This document shows, one piece after another, positions 8,700 to 16,207 of a stretch of 64,000 nucleotides of DNA. The stretch lies in the NCBI RefSeq assembly GCF_001683795.1, contig NZ_LIGX01000041.1, positions 186,001 through 250,000 of the forward strand, in the 5' to 3' direction. Source of the stretch: Neoakkermansia glycaniphila (GTDB lineage: Bacteria; Verrucomicrobiota; Verrucomicrobiia; Verrucomicrobiales; Akkermansiaceae). Position 1 is the first letter of the stretch. Every line of letters starts with the position of its first letter. The translations under genes were made by a program, and so were the position numbers. The notes beneath the pieces were generated by a model. The model saw nothing but the letters and a program-made list of their open reading frames with translations, made no database searches and had not been told where the DNA came from.

Positions 8700-10154
8700 T
8701 TAGCGGGTGACGCTGGCAGCCCTGCCCGTGTCTCCGTATGCGGAGACGGCACGCACGGCGAGAGAGTCCGCCTTGCCGACGAAGGATTTCGGCAGGGTGA
8801 CGTAGGTTTGGCCTGCGGGGAGGATGCAGAGGGTGGCCCAGCGGCTGCCGTAGCGTGCCTGTACGACCCATTTGCGCGCCTTGCGGTCGGCTGCAGACCA
8901 TTTCATGGCGACGTAGTTCCCCTGGTCGCCCGCCGCGAGGGAGGGTTTGCCCGGTATGTCGCGGCCGCTCCACGGCATGGAGGGGGGGACGGCGGCAGAG
9001 GTGTAGCGCTGGGCGAGTACTTTGGTGATGCCGCCGCGGTCGCTGCCGATGGAGTTCCAGCTCCAGAAGAGTTCCCCGGCAGAGGAGCGGGCAAGGGAGC
9101 GGGCGTAGTCGATCTGTTTGCCGATTTCGGAGGCCGTGCGCGTTTTGTCTTCGGGGCTTTTGATGCGTGCGGAGGCGATGCCCGGCCAGACGGGGCGAGA
9201 GGGGTTGATGGAGCTCCACCACTGCATGAGGGCGGGGAAGCTGTGTTCCGCCTGGTCGCAGCGCCAGTAGAGTTGCGGGGCGAGGTAGTCCACCCAGCCT
9301 TTGGCGAGCCATTTGCGGGCGTCGCAGGCGAGGTGTTCGTAGGCGTTGACTCCGGCGGTGATGCCGCCGGGATAGCCGGGCTGCCAGATGCCGAAGGGGC
9401 TGATGCCGACACGTACCCAGGGTTTTTCATCCTTGATGTCGCTGTAGAGCTGGGAGACGAAGCTGTCGATGGCGGCGCGGCGCTGGGAGGGAGTTTTGCC
9501 GTCTGCGATGTTGTTGTGCGGCGGGTAGGGGTAGAAGTAGTCGTCGAGGTGGACTCCGTCGATGTCGTAGCGTTTGACGACGTCCATGATGACTTTGAGG
9601 ACGTGGTCCTGCCCGGCGGAGCTGGAGGGGTTGATGACGAGGGTGCTGCCTGCCTTTTTCATCAGGTCGGGCCTTTGCAGGGAGATGTGCCCCCGGCCGA
9701 CGGAGTGGGAGATGTTGGCCTTGGCGCGGAAGGGGTTGAACCATGCGTGGAGTTCGAGGCCGCGTTTGTGGGCTTCGGCGACGGCGAAGGCGAGGGGGTC
9801 GTAGCCGGGGTTGGCGCCGGGGCCGCTGAGCCACTGGCTCCACGGTTCCAGAGAGGATTTGTAGATGGCGTCGCTGTTCGGGCGGACTTGCAGGATGATG
9901 GCGTTGAGGCGCAGGCGGGCGGCGGTGTTGAGGATGCCGATGAGTTCTGCCTGTTGCGAGGCTGCGGACATGCCGGCCTTGGAGGGCCAGTCGAGGTTGT
10001 AGACGGTGGCTACCCATGCGGCGCGGAATTCGCGGGAGGGTTCCGGCACGTTTTCGTCGGAAGGCTGCCATGCCTGGGCGAGGGCCGTTCCCAGCGCGGC
10101 AGCGGTGGAGAGGGTGCGGGTGATGGTGTGCAGGAGGCGGCGCAGCGTGGTCAT
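8700..10154 (-). CDS. GHL10 (DUF187/YngK-type) family secreted glycoside hydrolase
   Basis: The 484-residue protein begins MTTLRRLLHTITRTLSTAAA, a signal peptide ending around ALAQA. The catalytic barrel follows the GHL10 pattern: EFRAAWVATVYNLDWPSK, then LNAIILQVRPNSDAIYKSSL, ELHAWFNPFRA, YDIDGVHLDDYFYP and WVRVGISPFGIW. In this family the Asp pair of the HLDDYFYP strand is thought to be part of the active site. E. coli YddW, a related protein, is linked to peptidoglycan. The last 90 residues form a separate beta domain. The start overlaps the stop of the small gene at 10151 by 4 bases (ATGA). Confidence 0.9.
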   Translation of the reverse strand: MTTLRRLLHTITRTLSTAAALGTALAQAWQPSDENVPEPSREFRAAWVATVYNLDWPSKAGMSAASQQAELIGILNTAARLRLNAIILQVRPNSDAIYKSSLEPWSQWLSGPGANPGYDPLAFAVAEAHKRGLELHAWFNPFRAKANISHSVGRGHISLQRPDLMKKAGSTLVINPSSSAGQDHVLKVIMDVVKRYDIDGVHLDDYFYPYPPHNNIADGKTPSQRRAAIDSFVSQLYSDIKDEKPWVRVGISPFGIWQPGYPGGITAGVNAYEHLACDARKWLAKGWVDYLAPQLYWRCDQAEHSFPALMQWWSSINPSRPVWPGIASARIKSPEDKTRTASEIGKQIDYARSLARSSAGELFWSWNSIGSDRGGITKVLAQRYTSAAVPPSMPWSGRDIPGKPSLAAGDQGNYVAMKWSAADRKARKWVVQARYGSRWATLCILPAGQTYVTLPKSFVGKADSLAVRAVSAYGDTGRAASVTR

Positions 10155-10264
10155 GAGCGGGTCGTATCGTAATAGACGGGTTGCATTTCCGTATGCCATG
10201 CGACGTACATCCATCCGGCCAGAGCCAGCAGGATGAGGATGGTGACGGCAAGGAACGTTTTCAT
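10151..10264 (-). CDS. 37-residue membrane peptide coupled to the GHL10 gene
   Basis: The peptide starts ATG at 10264 and stops TGA at 10151-10153. It begins MKTFLAVTILILLALAG, a single hydrophobic helix, and ends in a short polar tail (WHTEMQPVYYDTTRS). The stop overlaps the ATG of the hydrolase as ATGA, so ribosomes could reinitiate directly. A promoter-like pair lies 10 bases or so upstream of its own start. It may be a regulatory leader peptide or a small membrane partner of the hydrolase; nothing in the sequence decides. Confidence 0.6.
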   Translation of the reverse strand: MKTFLAVTILILLALAGWMYVAWHTEMQPVYYDTTRS

Positions 10265-10280
10265 ATCGGAAATCGCGGTG

Positions 10281-10309
10281 AGCTTAACGCGCCGTTCTCT
10301 TTCTTGCAA
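10281..10309 (-). promoter_or_regulatory. Candidate promoter for the membrane peptide and GHL10 pair
   Basis: TTGCAA and TAAGCT are separated by 17 bases on the minus strand, giving a leader of roughly 10 bases before the small gene. Confidence 0.4.
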
Positions 10310-10363
10310 GTCCTTATTGAGGCACCGGATGTTGTTCGCGGATGGGAGGCGGCGCGGTGTTTG

Positions 10364-11320
10364 CTAGCGGATGGGGATGGTGAAGTCCATGGTGTCCTTG
10401 CCGCCGATGCCGGGGAGGTTTTCCGTTCGGCGAATGGTCATGGTTCCTGCCTTCCAGTCCCAGCTAATCAGGCTCCATTGGATGTCATATTCGCCGGGCG
10501 TCTGGAAGATGCAGGCGGGGGTGTTCGGTTCGTGGTTCCAGAGGCCGCCGATTTTGTAAAGCAGGAGGCGGGAGATGTGGCCGTCCGGATGGTCGATGAT
10601 GATGAAGTGGTTTTCCTGCGGCAGGGGGATGAGTTCCATGTATCTGTCGTTTTGGAGGAGTTCGACGGTTTCTCCGGCTTTCGGCGTGTACATGGCGACG
10701 GCTTTTTCGTCCTGCAGGATGAGGGTGATGCCGTAACCGGGGCGGATGATTTCCAGCAGCCGGATGTCTCCATCCCTCGGCAAGGCTCGGGCTTCGGGAT
10801 GTTTGTCTGCGTATTCCTTGCGCAGCGAGGCGGCGATATCCGGTTCCGGTGCGGGGGTGGCTGCGGGTTGGAGTTTGTCGAGGATTTCATCGACGTCGCG
10901 CGGGTCCATGTCGCTGATGCCGTCGGCCATGGTTTGGAGCTGGTCGGGTGTCAGCCGGCATGCGTAGCTCGTGTTTTCCGGGGTGTTGACGGTGAGTTTG
11001 CGTTTGTCGCTGCGCTGGTACCATTTGCGTGAGAAGGTGATGGGGAGGCCGTCGATGTGAATGGTGGTTGTGATGTAGAGCAGGTCGCAGGTGCAGGGTT
11101 TGCCGTCCTGTTCAAGGGTTTTGGCTTCCGGTTCGATGGTTTCGACGGTGATGGTGGCGGGGATGTTTTGTGTATCGCGTTGGGAGCCTTTGGCCACCGG
11201 TCGTTCGAGGTAGGCAGAGATTTTGGCTGATGCGAGCGTGGGAAGGTAGTCCGGTTCTTCCTGTGCCTGAAGCGGAAGGAAGAAGGCACAGATCGCGGCA
11301 AGCGGGAGGAATGTGTTCAT
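10364..11320 (-). CDS. Secreted protein, unknown function
   Basis: The 318-residue product begins MNTFLPLAAICAFFLPLQAQ, a signal peptide with cleavage likely after LQA. The rest is soluble, rich in charged residues, with a Pro/Ala linker near residue 165 (QPAATPAPEPD) separating two halves. I recognise no domain. The ATG at 11320 is preferred over the frame's more upstream one because it begins the signal peptide and lies 9 bases after the predicted transcription start. It is a single-gene unit transcribed towards the GHL10 operon. Confidence 0.7.
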   Translation of the reverse strand: MNTFLPLAAICAFFLPLQAQEEPDYLPTLASAKISAYLERPVAKGSQRDTQNIPATITVETIEPEAKTLEQDGKPCTCDLLYITTTIHIDGLPITFSRKWYQRSDKRKLTVNTPENTSYACRLTPDQLQTMADGISDMDPRDVDEILDKLQPAATPAPEPDIAASLRKEYADKHPEARALPRDGDIRLLEIIRPGYGITLILQDEKAVAMYTPKAGETVELLQNDRYMELIPLPQENHFIIIDHPDGHISRLLLYKIGGLWNHEPNTPACIFQTPGEYDIQWSLISWDWKAGTMTIRRTENLPGIGGKDTMDFTIPIR

Positions 11321-11335
11321 GGATAAACTGCGACG

Positions 11336-11364
11336 AGTGTATGGCTTTTTCTGCTGGTATTCAA
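11336..11364 (-). promoter_or_regulatory. Candidate promoter
   Basis: TTGAAT and TACACT with 17 bases between them on the minus strand, upstream of the secreted protein starting at 11320. Confidence 0.5.
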
Positions 11365-11534
11365 GCCTCATGTTGCGCAGTCTTTTTGAAGAGAGGAAGG
11401 ATTTGTCAGTTGATGGGTTTGTTGATATGTGATGATTTATCCATCATACGAGTATCGGTTTGTCGTTTCAAATAGGAAACGGTTTGCCGGAGGTCCATGC
11501 TGAGGGATTTTGTTGTTGTGGTGCATTTTTGTGA

Positions 11535-11563
11535 TTGCGTCCGATTCGGTGCGGATGTATTTT
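11535..11563 (+). promoter_or_regulatory. Candidate promoter
   Basis: TTGCGT and TATTTT with a 17-base spacer, upstream of the gene at 11585. The surrounding stretch 11321-11584 is the shared upstream region of two divergent genes and shows nothing else. Confidence 0.35.
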
Positions 11564-11584
11564 GATGATATGTTAAACTATTCC

Positions 11585-12271
11585 ATGAAATCATTGTTCT
11601 TTTTCAGTACGTTGGTGCTCGGTGTTTTGCCGGGATCTGTTTCCGGAGAATCTGCCCGGGTGGAGGCTAAACCTGTGGCTGCAGTGGACGCGGCTGCCAT
11701 GGCGATGACGTTGGTGCCGTTTCTATCGGTGGATGTGCCTGACCGCGGCGTGTATGGGCAGGTTCGGCAAGTGCTGCTTTGTACGACAGACAATCATGAA
11801 GGTCAGCCGATGGTGTTTGTTGTCGGTATGGCGCAATATCGGGGCGGTTCAGTGAGGCCGTTTGTGCTGCAGTCGTTTCCGGCTTATCCGGATTCGTGCA
11901 GGATGGAGCTGGCCGATGTGGATGGGGACGGAGAGCAGGAAGTTCTGATAGCCTCGGAGACTGGAGCAAGTAGTTACTGGCTGCGTGTTTATGCCTTGAA
12001 TTCTTCCAGTCGGCATGTCTCATCGGCTGATCGGATGCTGGGTGAGTTGTTGTGTGTTCCCGGTGCGGAATATTCGTTGGAATCGAACGGGGTGCTGCGG
12101 GTGGTTGCACGGGGAGGGGAGAATCCCCAGCCCGGAACAGGAGACGGGTATCTGCCAGATATTACAACGCGATACAGGTTTGAGGTGAAGGACGGGAAGA
12201 AGACGGCGGTTCCCATTTCTGGTGATGTTCCGCCAGCGGAAAAGGATGAGGTGCGGGATTCTGCTTCCTGA
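11585..12271 (+). CDS. Secreted protein with one FG-GAP/VCBS-like motif
   Basis: The 228-residue product starts at 11585 with a signal peptide (MKSLFFFSTLVLGVLPGSVS). Residues around 115-130 read MELADVDGDGEQEVLIASE, the D-x-D-G-D-G calcium-loop pattern found in FG-GAP and VCBS propeller repeats, but only one clear copy is present, so a full propeller is unlikely. The C terminus is polar and ends DEVRDSAS. The gene at 12308 follows after 36 bases and may be on the same transcript. Confidence 0.65.
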   Translation: MKSLFFFSTLVLGVLPGSVSGESARVEAKPVAAVDAAAMAMTLVPFLSVDVPDRGVYGQVRQVLLCTTDNHEGQPMVFVVGMAQYRGGSVRPFVLQSFPAYPDSCRMELADVDGDGEQEVLIASETGASSYWLRVYALNSSSRHVSSADRMLGELLCVPGAEYSLESNGVLRVVARGGENPQPGTGDGYLPDITTRYRFEVKDGKKTAVPISGDVPPAEKDEVRDSAS

Positions 12272-12307
12272 TGGTTGCTGTTGTTTGCCCGGTTGAATTG
12301 TGTGCGT

Positions 12308-12604
12308 ATGTGTGGTTTTGGGAGGGGGCGTTCCAAGCGGGAGATCGAGAGGTCTTCCGCTGGCGGTCGGAGGCGGCCGTTCGCTGAGTTGATCAGGGCG
12401 GTGAAGTGGCTTGGTGTTGCCGTTTTCTTCGGTTTTTTTTGCAGGGCAATATGGTGGCTCTGGGAGTTTTTACCGGGGGCTGCAGGTTATGTGCTTTTCG
12501 CAGGGCCGATGGTTGTGTTGGGTGGTGTTTGCCTGGTAGCTTTGGGAGTTGCGGCTGCCAGTGTGTCTGACTGGTGGCGTTCCGGCCGGACGAAGGATGT
12601 GTGA
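12308..12604 (+). CDS. Small membrane protein, unknown function
   Basis: The product has 98 residues from the ATG at 12308; a TTG at 12275 would extend it by 11 residues. The first 35 residues are strongly basic, then two hydrophobic segments follow (LGVAVFFGFFCRAIWWLWEF and VLFAGPMVVLGGVCLVALGV), and the end is basic again. It could be a real two-helix membrane protein, but there is no family evidence and the codon pattern is only moderately convincing. Confidence 0.45.
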   Translation: MCGFGRGRSKREIERSSAGGRRRPFAELIRAVKWLGVAVFFGFFCRAIWWLWEFLPGAAGYVLFAGPMVVLGGVCLVALGVAAASVSDWWRSGRTKDV

Positions 12605-12689
12605 TGTCGACCGGTGGGAGGAAGGGGAATTCAGGGCAATAAAAAACGGCTTGCTGTTCTGCAAACCGTTTCAAAATTGAGAGGAAAGT

Positions 12690-12766
12690 GGCGAAGCGGA
12701 CGGGGCTCGAACCCGCGACCTCCAGCGTGACAGGCTGGCGCTCTAACCGAACTGAGCTACCGCTCC
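12690..12766 (-). tRNA. tRNA-Asp (GTC)
   Basis: The reverse complement folds into a full cloverleaf. The acceptor strands GGAGCGG and CCGCTTC pair with one G-T; the anticodon stem CCAGC/GCTGG encloses the loop CTGTCAC with anticodon GTC; the T arm contains GGTTCGAGC. The 3' CCA is encoded. Length 77 bases. Confidence 0.95.
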
Positions 12767-12814
12767 ACATTCCGTTGTTTCTTTGTACCTTGCGCTGTGA
12801 GGCGTTCGGTGCGC

Positions 12815-12897
12815 AGAGATTACACGAAAGCGATACGTTTAGCAAGAAAAAAATTGAAGTTTTCTTTCATTTTTTTGTATCGCTTTCGTGCGTCTCT
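12815..12897. repeat. Long interrupted inverted repeat between fabD and tRNA-Asp
   Basis: CACGAAAGCGATAC at 12823-12836 is repeated as its exact complement at 12877-12890, with AGAGA/TCTCT pairing outside it. The 40-base A/T-rich interior holds a smaller inverted element (TGAAAG/CTTCA between runs of A and T). On the fabD strand it starts 13 bases after the stop codon, so it may act as a terminator or 3'-end stabiliser, or be a small structured RNA. Confidence 0.6.
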
Positions 12898-12902
12898 GAT
12901 TA

Positions 12903-13835
12903 TCAGGCATTCATCGCCTTGAGTTGCTCGACGGCGGCAAGGAGGCTCGGTACGTCTTCGATGGAGATGACGGTGGCGTCTTTGCAGATGCGGCCCATCA
13001 TGCCGGCGAGGGTTTTGCCCGGGCCGAGTTCGATGAAGAGGCGTTCGCCTTTGTCCGTGAGGTCTTGCATGGATTCCGTCCAGCGGACGGAGCCGCATAC
13101 CTGTGCGCCGAGGACGCGGCGGATGTCGTCGGCATCCGTGACGGGACGGGCTTCGTAGTTGCAGTAGACGGGGGTTTCGGAGAGGTTGATGTTGAGTTCG
13201 GCGAGTTCGGGGACGAGTTTTTCCTGAGCGCTTTTCATCAGGCGGGAGTGGTAGGCTCCGGCGACGTTGAGTTTTTTGGCGATTTTGATTCCGGCTGCCT
13301 TGGCTCCGGCGATGGCCTGGTCGATGCCGGCTTCTTCTCCGGAGAGGACAGTCTGGCCGGGGCAGTTGTAGTTGGCTACGTCGATGCCGCAGTCTTTGGC
13401 AAGCTGGGCGGCGGCTTCATCGCTGCCGCCGATCATGGCGGCCATGGTGCCTTTGGTGGCATTGCAGGCTTCTTCCATGTAGGCGCCGCGTTTTTGGACG
13501 ATGCGGAGGCCGTCCGCAAAGCTGAAGGTGCCGACGGATGCGTGGGCGGTGAATTCTCCGAGGGAGAGTCCGGCAGCGGCGACGGGTTCGATGTCGACCA
13601 TTTCCTTGAGGACGGCGAGGCAGGCGAGGCCGTGTACGTAGAGGGCGGGCTGGCAGTAGCAGGTGCGGGTCAGCTCGGCGTCGGGGCCTTCGAACATGAT
13701 GTCGGAGAGGGAGAAGCCGAGGGCTTCGTCGGCCTGTTCGATGAGGGCGCGGGCGGTCGCATACTGGTCGTAGAGGTCTTTGCCCATGCCCACTTTCTGG
13801 GCGCCTTGTCCTGAGAATAAGAGTACTGCTTTCAT
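12903..13835 (-). CDS. fabD: Malonyl-CoA:ACP transacylase FabD
   Basis: The 310-residue product has the usual length for FabD, which moves the malonyl group from CoA to acyl carrier protein at the start of fatty acid synthesis. It opens with KAVLLFSGQGAQKVGMGKDL. The nucleophile is Ser91 in GLSLGE, a variant of GHSLGE with Leu replacing His. The partner His is H196 in AGAYHSRLM. YNCPGQTVLSG and GPGKTLAGMM complete the fold. It has its own promoter and no other fab gene next to it. Confidence 0.96.
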   Translation of the reverse strand: MKAVLLFSGQGAQKVGMGKDLYDQYATARALIEQADEALGFSLSDIMFEGPDAELTRTCYCQPALYVHGLACLAVLKEMVDIEPVAAAGLSLGEFTAHASVGTFSFADGLRIVQKRGAYMEEACNATKGTMAAMIGGSDEAAAQLAKDCGIDVANYNCPGQTVLSGEEAGIDQAIAGAKAAGIKIAKKLNVAGAYHSRLMKSAQEKLVPELAELNINLSETPVYCNYEARPVTDADDIRRVLGAQVCGSVRWTESMQDLTDKGERLFIELGPGKTLAGMMGRICKDATVISIEDVPSLLAAVEQLKAMNA

Positions 13836-13853
13836 GTGTTGAAGAGTTGGGGA

Positions 13854-13882
13854 ATTCTAGCAGAGTTGCAGCGTGCAATCAA
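13854..13882 (-). promoter_or_regulatory. Candidate fabD promoter
   Basis: TTGATT and TAGAAT with exactly 17 bases between them on the minus strand; the -10 box lies 18 bases before the fabD ATG. Confidence 0.6.
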
Positions 13883-13917
13883 GGCTAATCCGGCTCCGGG
13901 GTGCGGGGCTGGCGATG

Positions 13918-14868
13918 TCAGGGTTTCCAGGGCAGCCGTTTGCGGACGATGCGTTCGAGGGTGCGGCGGTCGTTTTCGTCGGCGCATTGGAGGTTGCCCG
14001 TGGGTTCGATGTCGGAGATTCTGATGCTGTGAAGTTGGCGGCCTTGTGGATCGTAGAGGTTGAGTTTCCACATGGTGTCTGTGCGGTAGTCCGCGTTTTG
14101 CGGTTGCCTCGGCTGCATCCGGCTCAGGATGTTTTTGATGGTTTGCGTGTCTTCATGGGAGAAGGTTGCTTCTCCATGGCCTTCCCGGCCTTCCATTCTG
14201 AAGTTCGGGATGATGTGGGCGGTGGTGATGGTTGATGTGGATGCAAGCGCGGTGCGGAGTCGGTCGATGGGCGCGGTGTCCTGTTTGAGTGAGAAGGTGA
14301 GGTTGCGGACGGCGTAGGGATCGATGCCGCCCCATGCGATGTATGGTTTGATGTAGCCTTTGCCGGGTGAGGTGAAGACGAGTTCATAGGTGGCGGGGCC
14401 AGGCATGTCGAGCATGTTGTTGCGGTAGCCGGAGGTGATTTCCGCCGTGTTGGCTCCCGTTTTGCAGTAGGTGGTTTCGGAAGAGATCGGTCCCGAGTCG
14501 TTCGGGTGTTTGTTGTTCGGGTCGGTGATGGCGTAACGGATGGAGTCCATGTGGCCATACGGGAACGATTCTTCGGTTTTTGTGCCGGGTTTGCCCGTTT
14601 TCTGCCAAGGGGCGTGAGGTTTGATGCGTTTGAGGTCTCGATCGAAGTAGTTCCAGTAGGTGTCGGAGTTTTCGTTGCGCCTCCGGATGGTTTCTTCGCG
14701 GGAGTGGTCGATGGTGACGGTTTTTCCGGTGATGTCGTCGGGGGCGAATCCGGGTTTTGCCGAGGCGGCAGGAGGAGGGGAGACGGTGCGGGTGATGGTG
14801 TAGAGGGGAGCGGGGCCGGTGCAGGAGGCGAGGCCCAGCAGGGCGAGGAGGAGCGGTATGTGTTTCAT
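13918..14868 (-). CDS. Lipoprotein, paralogue of the next gene upstream
   Basis: The 316-residue protein begins MKHIPLLLALLGLASC, a lipoprotein signal whose lipobox L-A-S-C puts the lipidated Cys at 16. The mature part starts TGPAPLYTITRTVSPPP, identical over this stretch to the lipoprotein encoded at 14912-16177, and shares with it the segments GFAPDDITG, ATYELVFTSP, GYIKPYIAWGGI and AVRNLTFSL. No enzyme motif is visible. It is the third gene of a minus-strand unit after the ankyrin protein and its paralogue (43-base gap). Confidence 0.75.
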   Translation of the reverse strand: MKHIPLLLALLGLASCTGPAPLYTITRTVSPPPAASAKPGFAPDDITGKTVTIDHSREETIRRRNENSDTYWNYFDRDLKRIKPHAPWQKTGKPGTKTEESFPYGHMDSIRYAITDPNNKHPNDSGPISSETTYCKTGANTAEITSGYRNNMLDMPGPATYELVFTSPGKGYIKPYIAWGGIDPYAVRNLTFSLKQDTAPIDRLRTALASTSTITTAHIIPNFRMEGREGHGEATFSHEDTQTIKNILSRMQPRQPQNADYRTDTMWKLNLYDPQGRQLHSIRISDIEPTGNLQCADENDRRTLERIVRKRLPWKP

Positions 14869-14911
14869 GGGATGGTTGATGGCCTGTATGGTTGCGCGGA
14901 AGGGTGAGTGT

Positions 14912-16177
14912 TTATGCGCCGATGGATTGCAGGTATTGGCGTTCGGCGGGAGCTGTGTAGTGGATTTTGTCGATGATGAGGCGGTTTTCCTGATAGTGGC
15001 CGTCGAAGCGGATGTGGAGGATGTGCGTGTTGCCGTGTGGGGGCTGGCGTTCGAGTTCGCGTTGAAGGTGGGGCGGGAGGGGCGAGGTCAGGATGATGTG
15101 CTGGCCGGGATAGCTGTGTTGCCGGGGTTGTTCGTCTTGCGAGAGTGTGACGTGCCGGAGGTCCAGCATGTGGTTTTTTTCGTCGTAGGAGAGGTGTCCG
15201 GCTGCGGTGAAGGGTTGCAGGTGCATGGCTTCTTCGGTGGTGTATTTGATGCGGTCGTATAGTTTGCCGATGATGCTGTGGAAGGTGCGTTCGTCGTCCG
15301 TATCGGCAAATTGGAGGGAGCCATGGGAGCCCAGGGAGGTGGAGGGCAGGATGTAGAGAGGTTCTCCTTTTTTGTTCGTCAGGGTGAGGTTCCAGAGGCG
15401 GTCGGTTCCGAATGTTTCGCTGGAGGCCGGGCGGTATTTCATGCGGGAGAGGATGGTTTTGACGGTTTGCGCCTGTTGTTCCGGCAGGGCGCGGCGGTTG
15501 TCTTTCGTGTGGGAATACGGGATGTCGGTTTCGAGGGTGAGGGCGGTCGTTTTTTTGATGAGGGTGCGCAGCCGCTGAGTCGGGTCGGTGGAGGTGTCGA
15601 GTGAGAAGGTGAGGTTGCGGATGGCGTAGGGAGCGATGCCGCCCCAGGCGACGTACGGTTTGATGTAGCCCCGGTTCGGTGAGGTGAAGACGAGTTCGTA
15701 GGTGATGGGGCCGCCCTGGTCGATCGTATGGCTCTCGATGTATTCGGTGGTGATTTTGGCTGTGTTTTCCCCGGTTTTCGTGTAGGTGGTTGAGGATTTG
15801 TCCATCACCGGAATGTCCCATGCAAAGTGGGGTGGATCATTGAGTACCCGTTCGATTGTGCATTGGGAGCCGTTGTCGAATTCCATGATTGTGAGCGGGG
15901 AGTATGTTTCCAGCTTACGCCATTTCGCGTTCGGTTTGACTTGCGTCCAGTCGTCATTGAAATTTTTTTGGATTTCTTCATATAGGGGGGAGGCGATGAT
16001 TTCGCCTTTTGTTTCGTCGATGACGAGTTGCATGCCGGTGATGTCGTGCGGAGCGAATCCGGCTTTTTCCGAGATGGAAGGAGGCGGGGAGACGGTGCGT
16101 GTGATGGTGTAGAGGGGAGCGGGGCCGGTACAGGAGGCGAGACCCAGCAGGGCGAGGAGGGTGATGGCAGTTTTCAT
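14912..16177 (-). CDS. Lipoprotein, larger paralogue
   Basis: The 421-residue protein starts MKTAITLLALLGLASC, with the same L-A-S-C lipobox (Cys16) and the same following TGPAPLYTITRTVSPPP as its neighbour. The first ~300 residues align with the shorter paralogue; the last ~110 residues (after about 310) are extra and contain short beta-type stretches such as HILHIRFDGHYQENRLI. It starts 30 bases after the ankyrin gene stop, so the three genes are likely co-transcribed. Function unknown. Confidence 0.75.
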   Translation of the reverse strand: MKTAITLLALLGLASCTGPAPLYTITRTVSPPPSISEKAGFAPHDITGMQLVIDETKGEIIASPLYEEIQKNFNDDWTQVKPNAKWRKLETYSPLTIMEFDNGSQCTIERVLNDPPHFAWDIPVMDKSSTTYTKTGENTAKITTEYIESHTIDQGGPITYELVFTSPNRGYIKPYVAWGGIAPYAIRNLTFSLDTSTDPTQRLRTLIKKTTALTLETDIPYSHTKDNRRALPEQQAQTVKTILSRMKYRPASSETFGTDRLWNLTLTNKKGEPLYILPSTSLGSHGSLQFADTDDERTFHSIIGKLYDRIKYTTEEAMHLQPFTAAGHLSYDEKNHMLDLRHVTLSQDEQPRQHSYPGQHIILTSPLPPHLQRELERQPPHGNTHILHIRFDGHYQENRLIIDKIHYTAPAERQYLQSIGA

Positions 16178-16207
16178 GGGAGGGTGGCGTTTGTGCCGCG
16201 ATGGAGG

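Noticed and set aside
7703..10172. Two long plus-strand frames opposite the phosphorylase and GHL10 genes
   Set aside because: Antisense shadows of two clear protein families; translation has no domain character.
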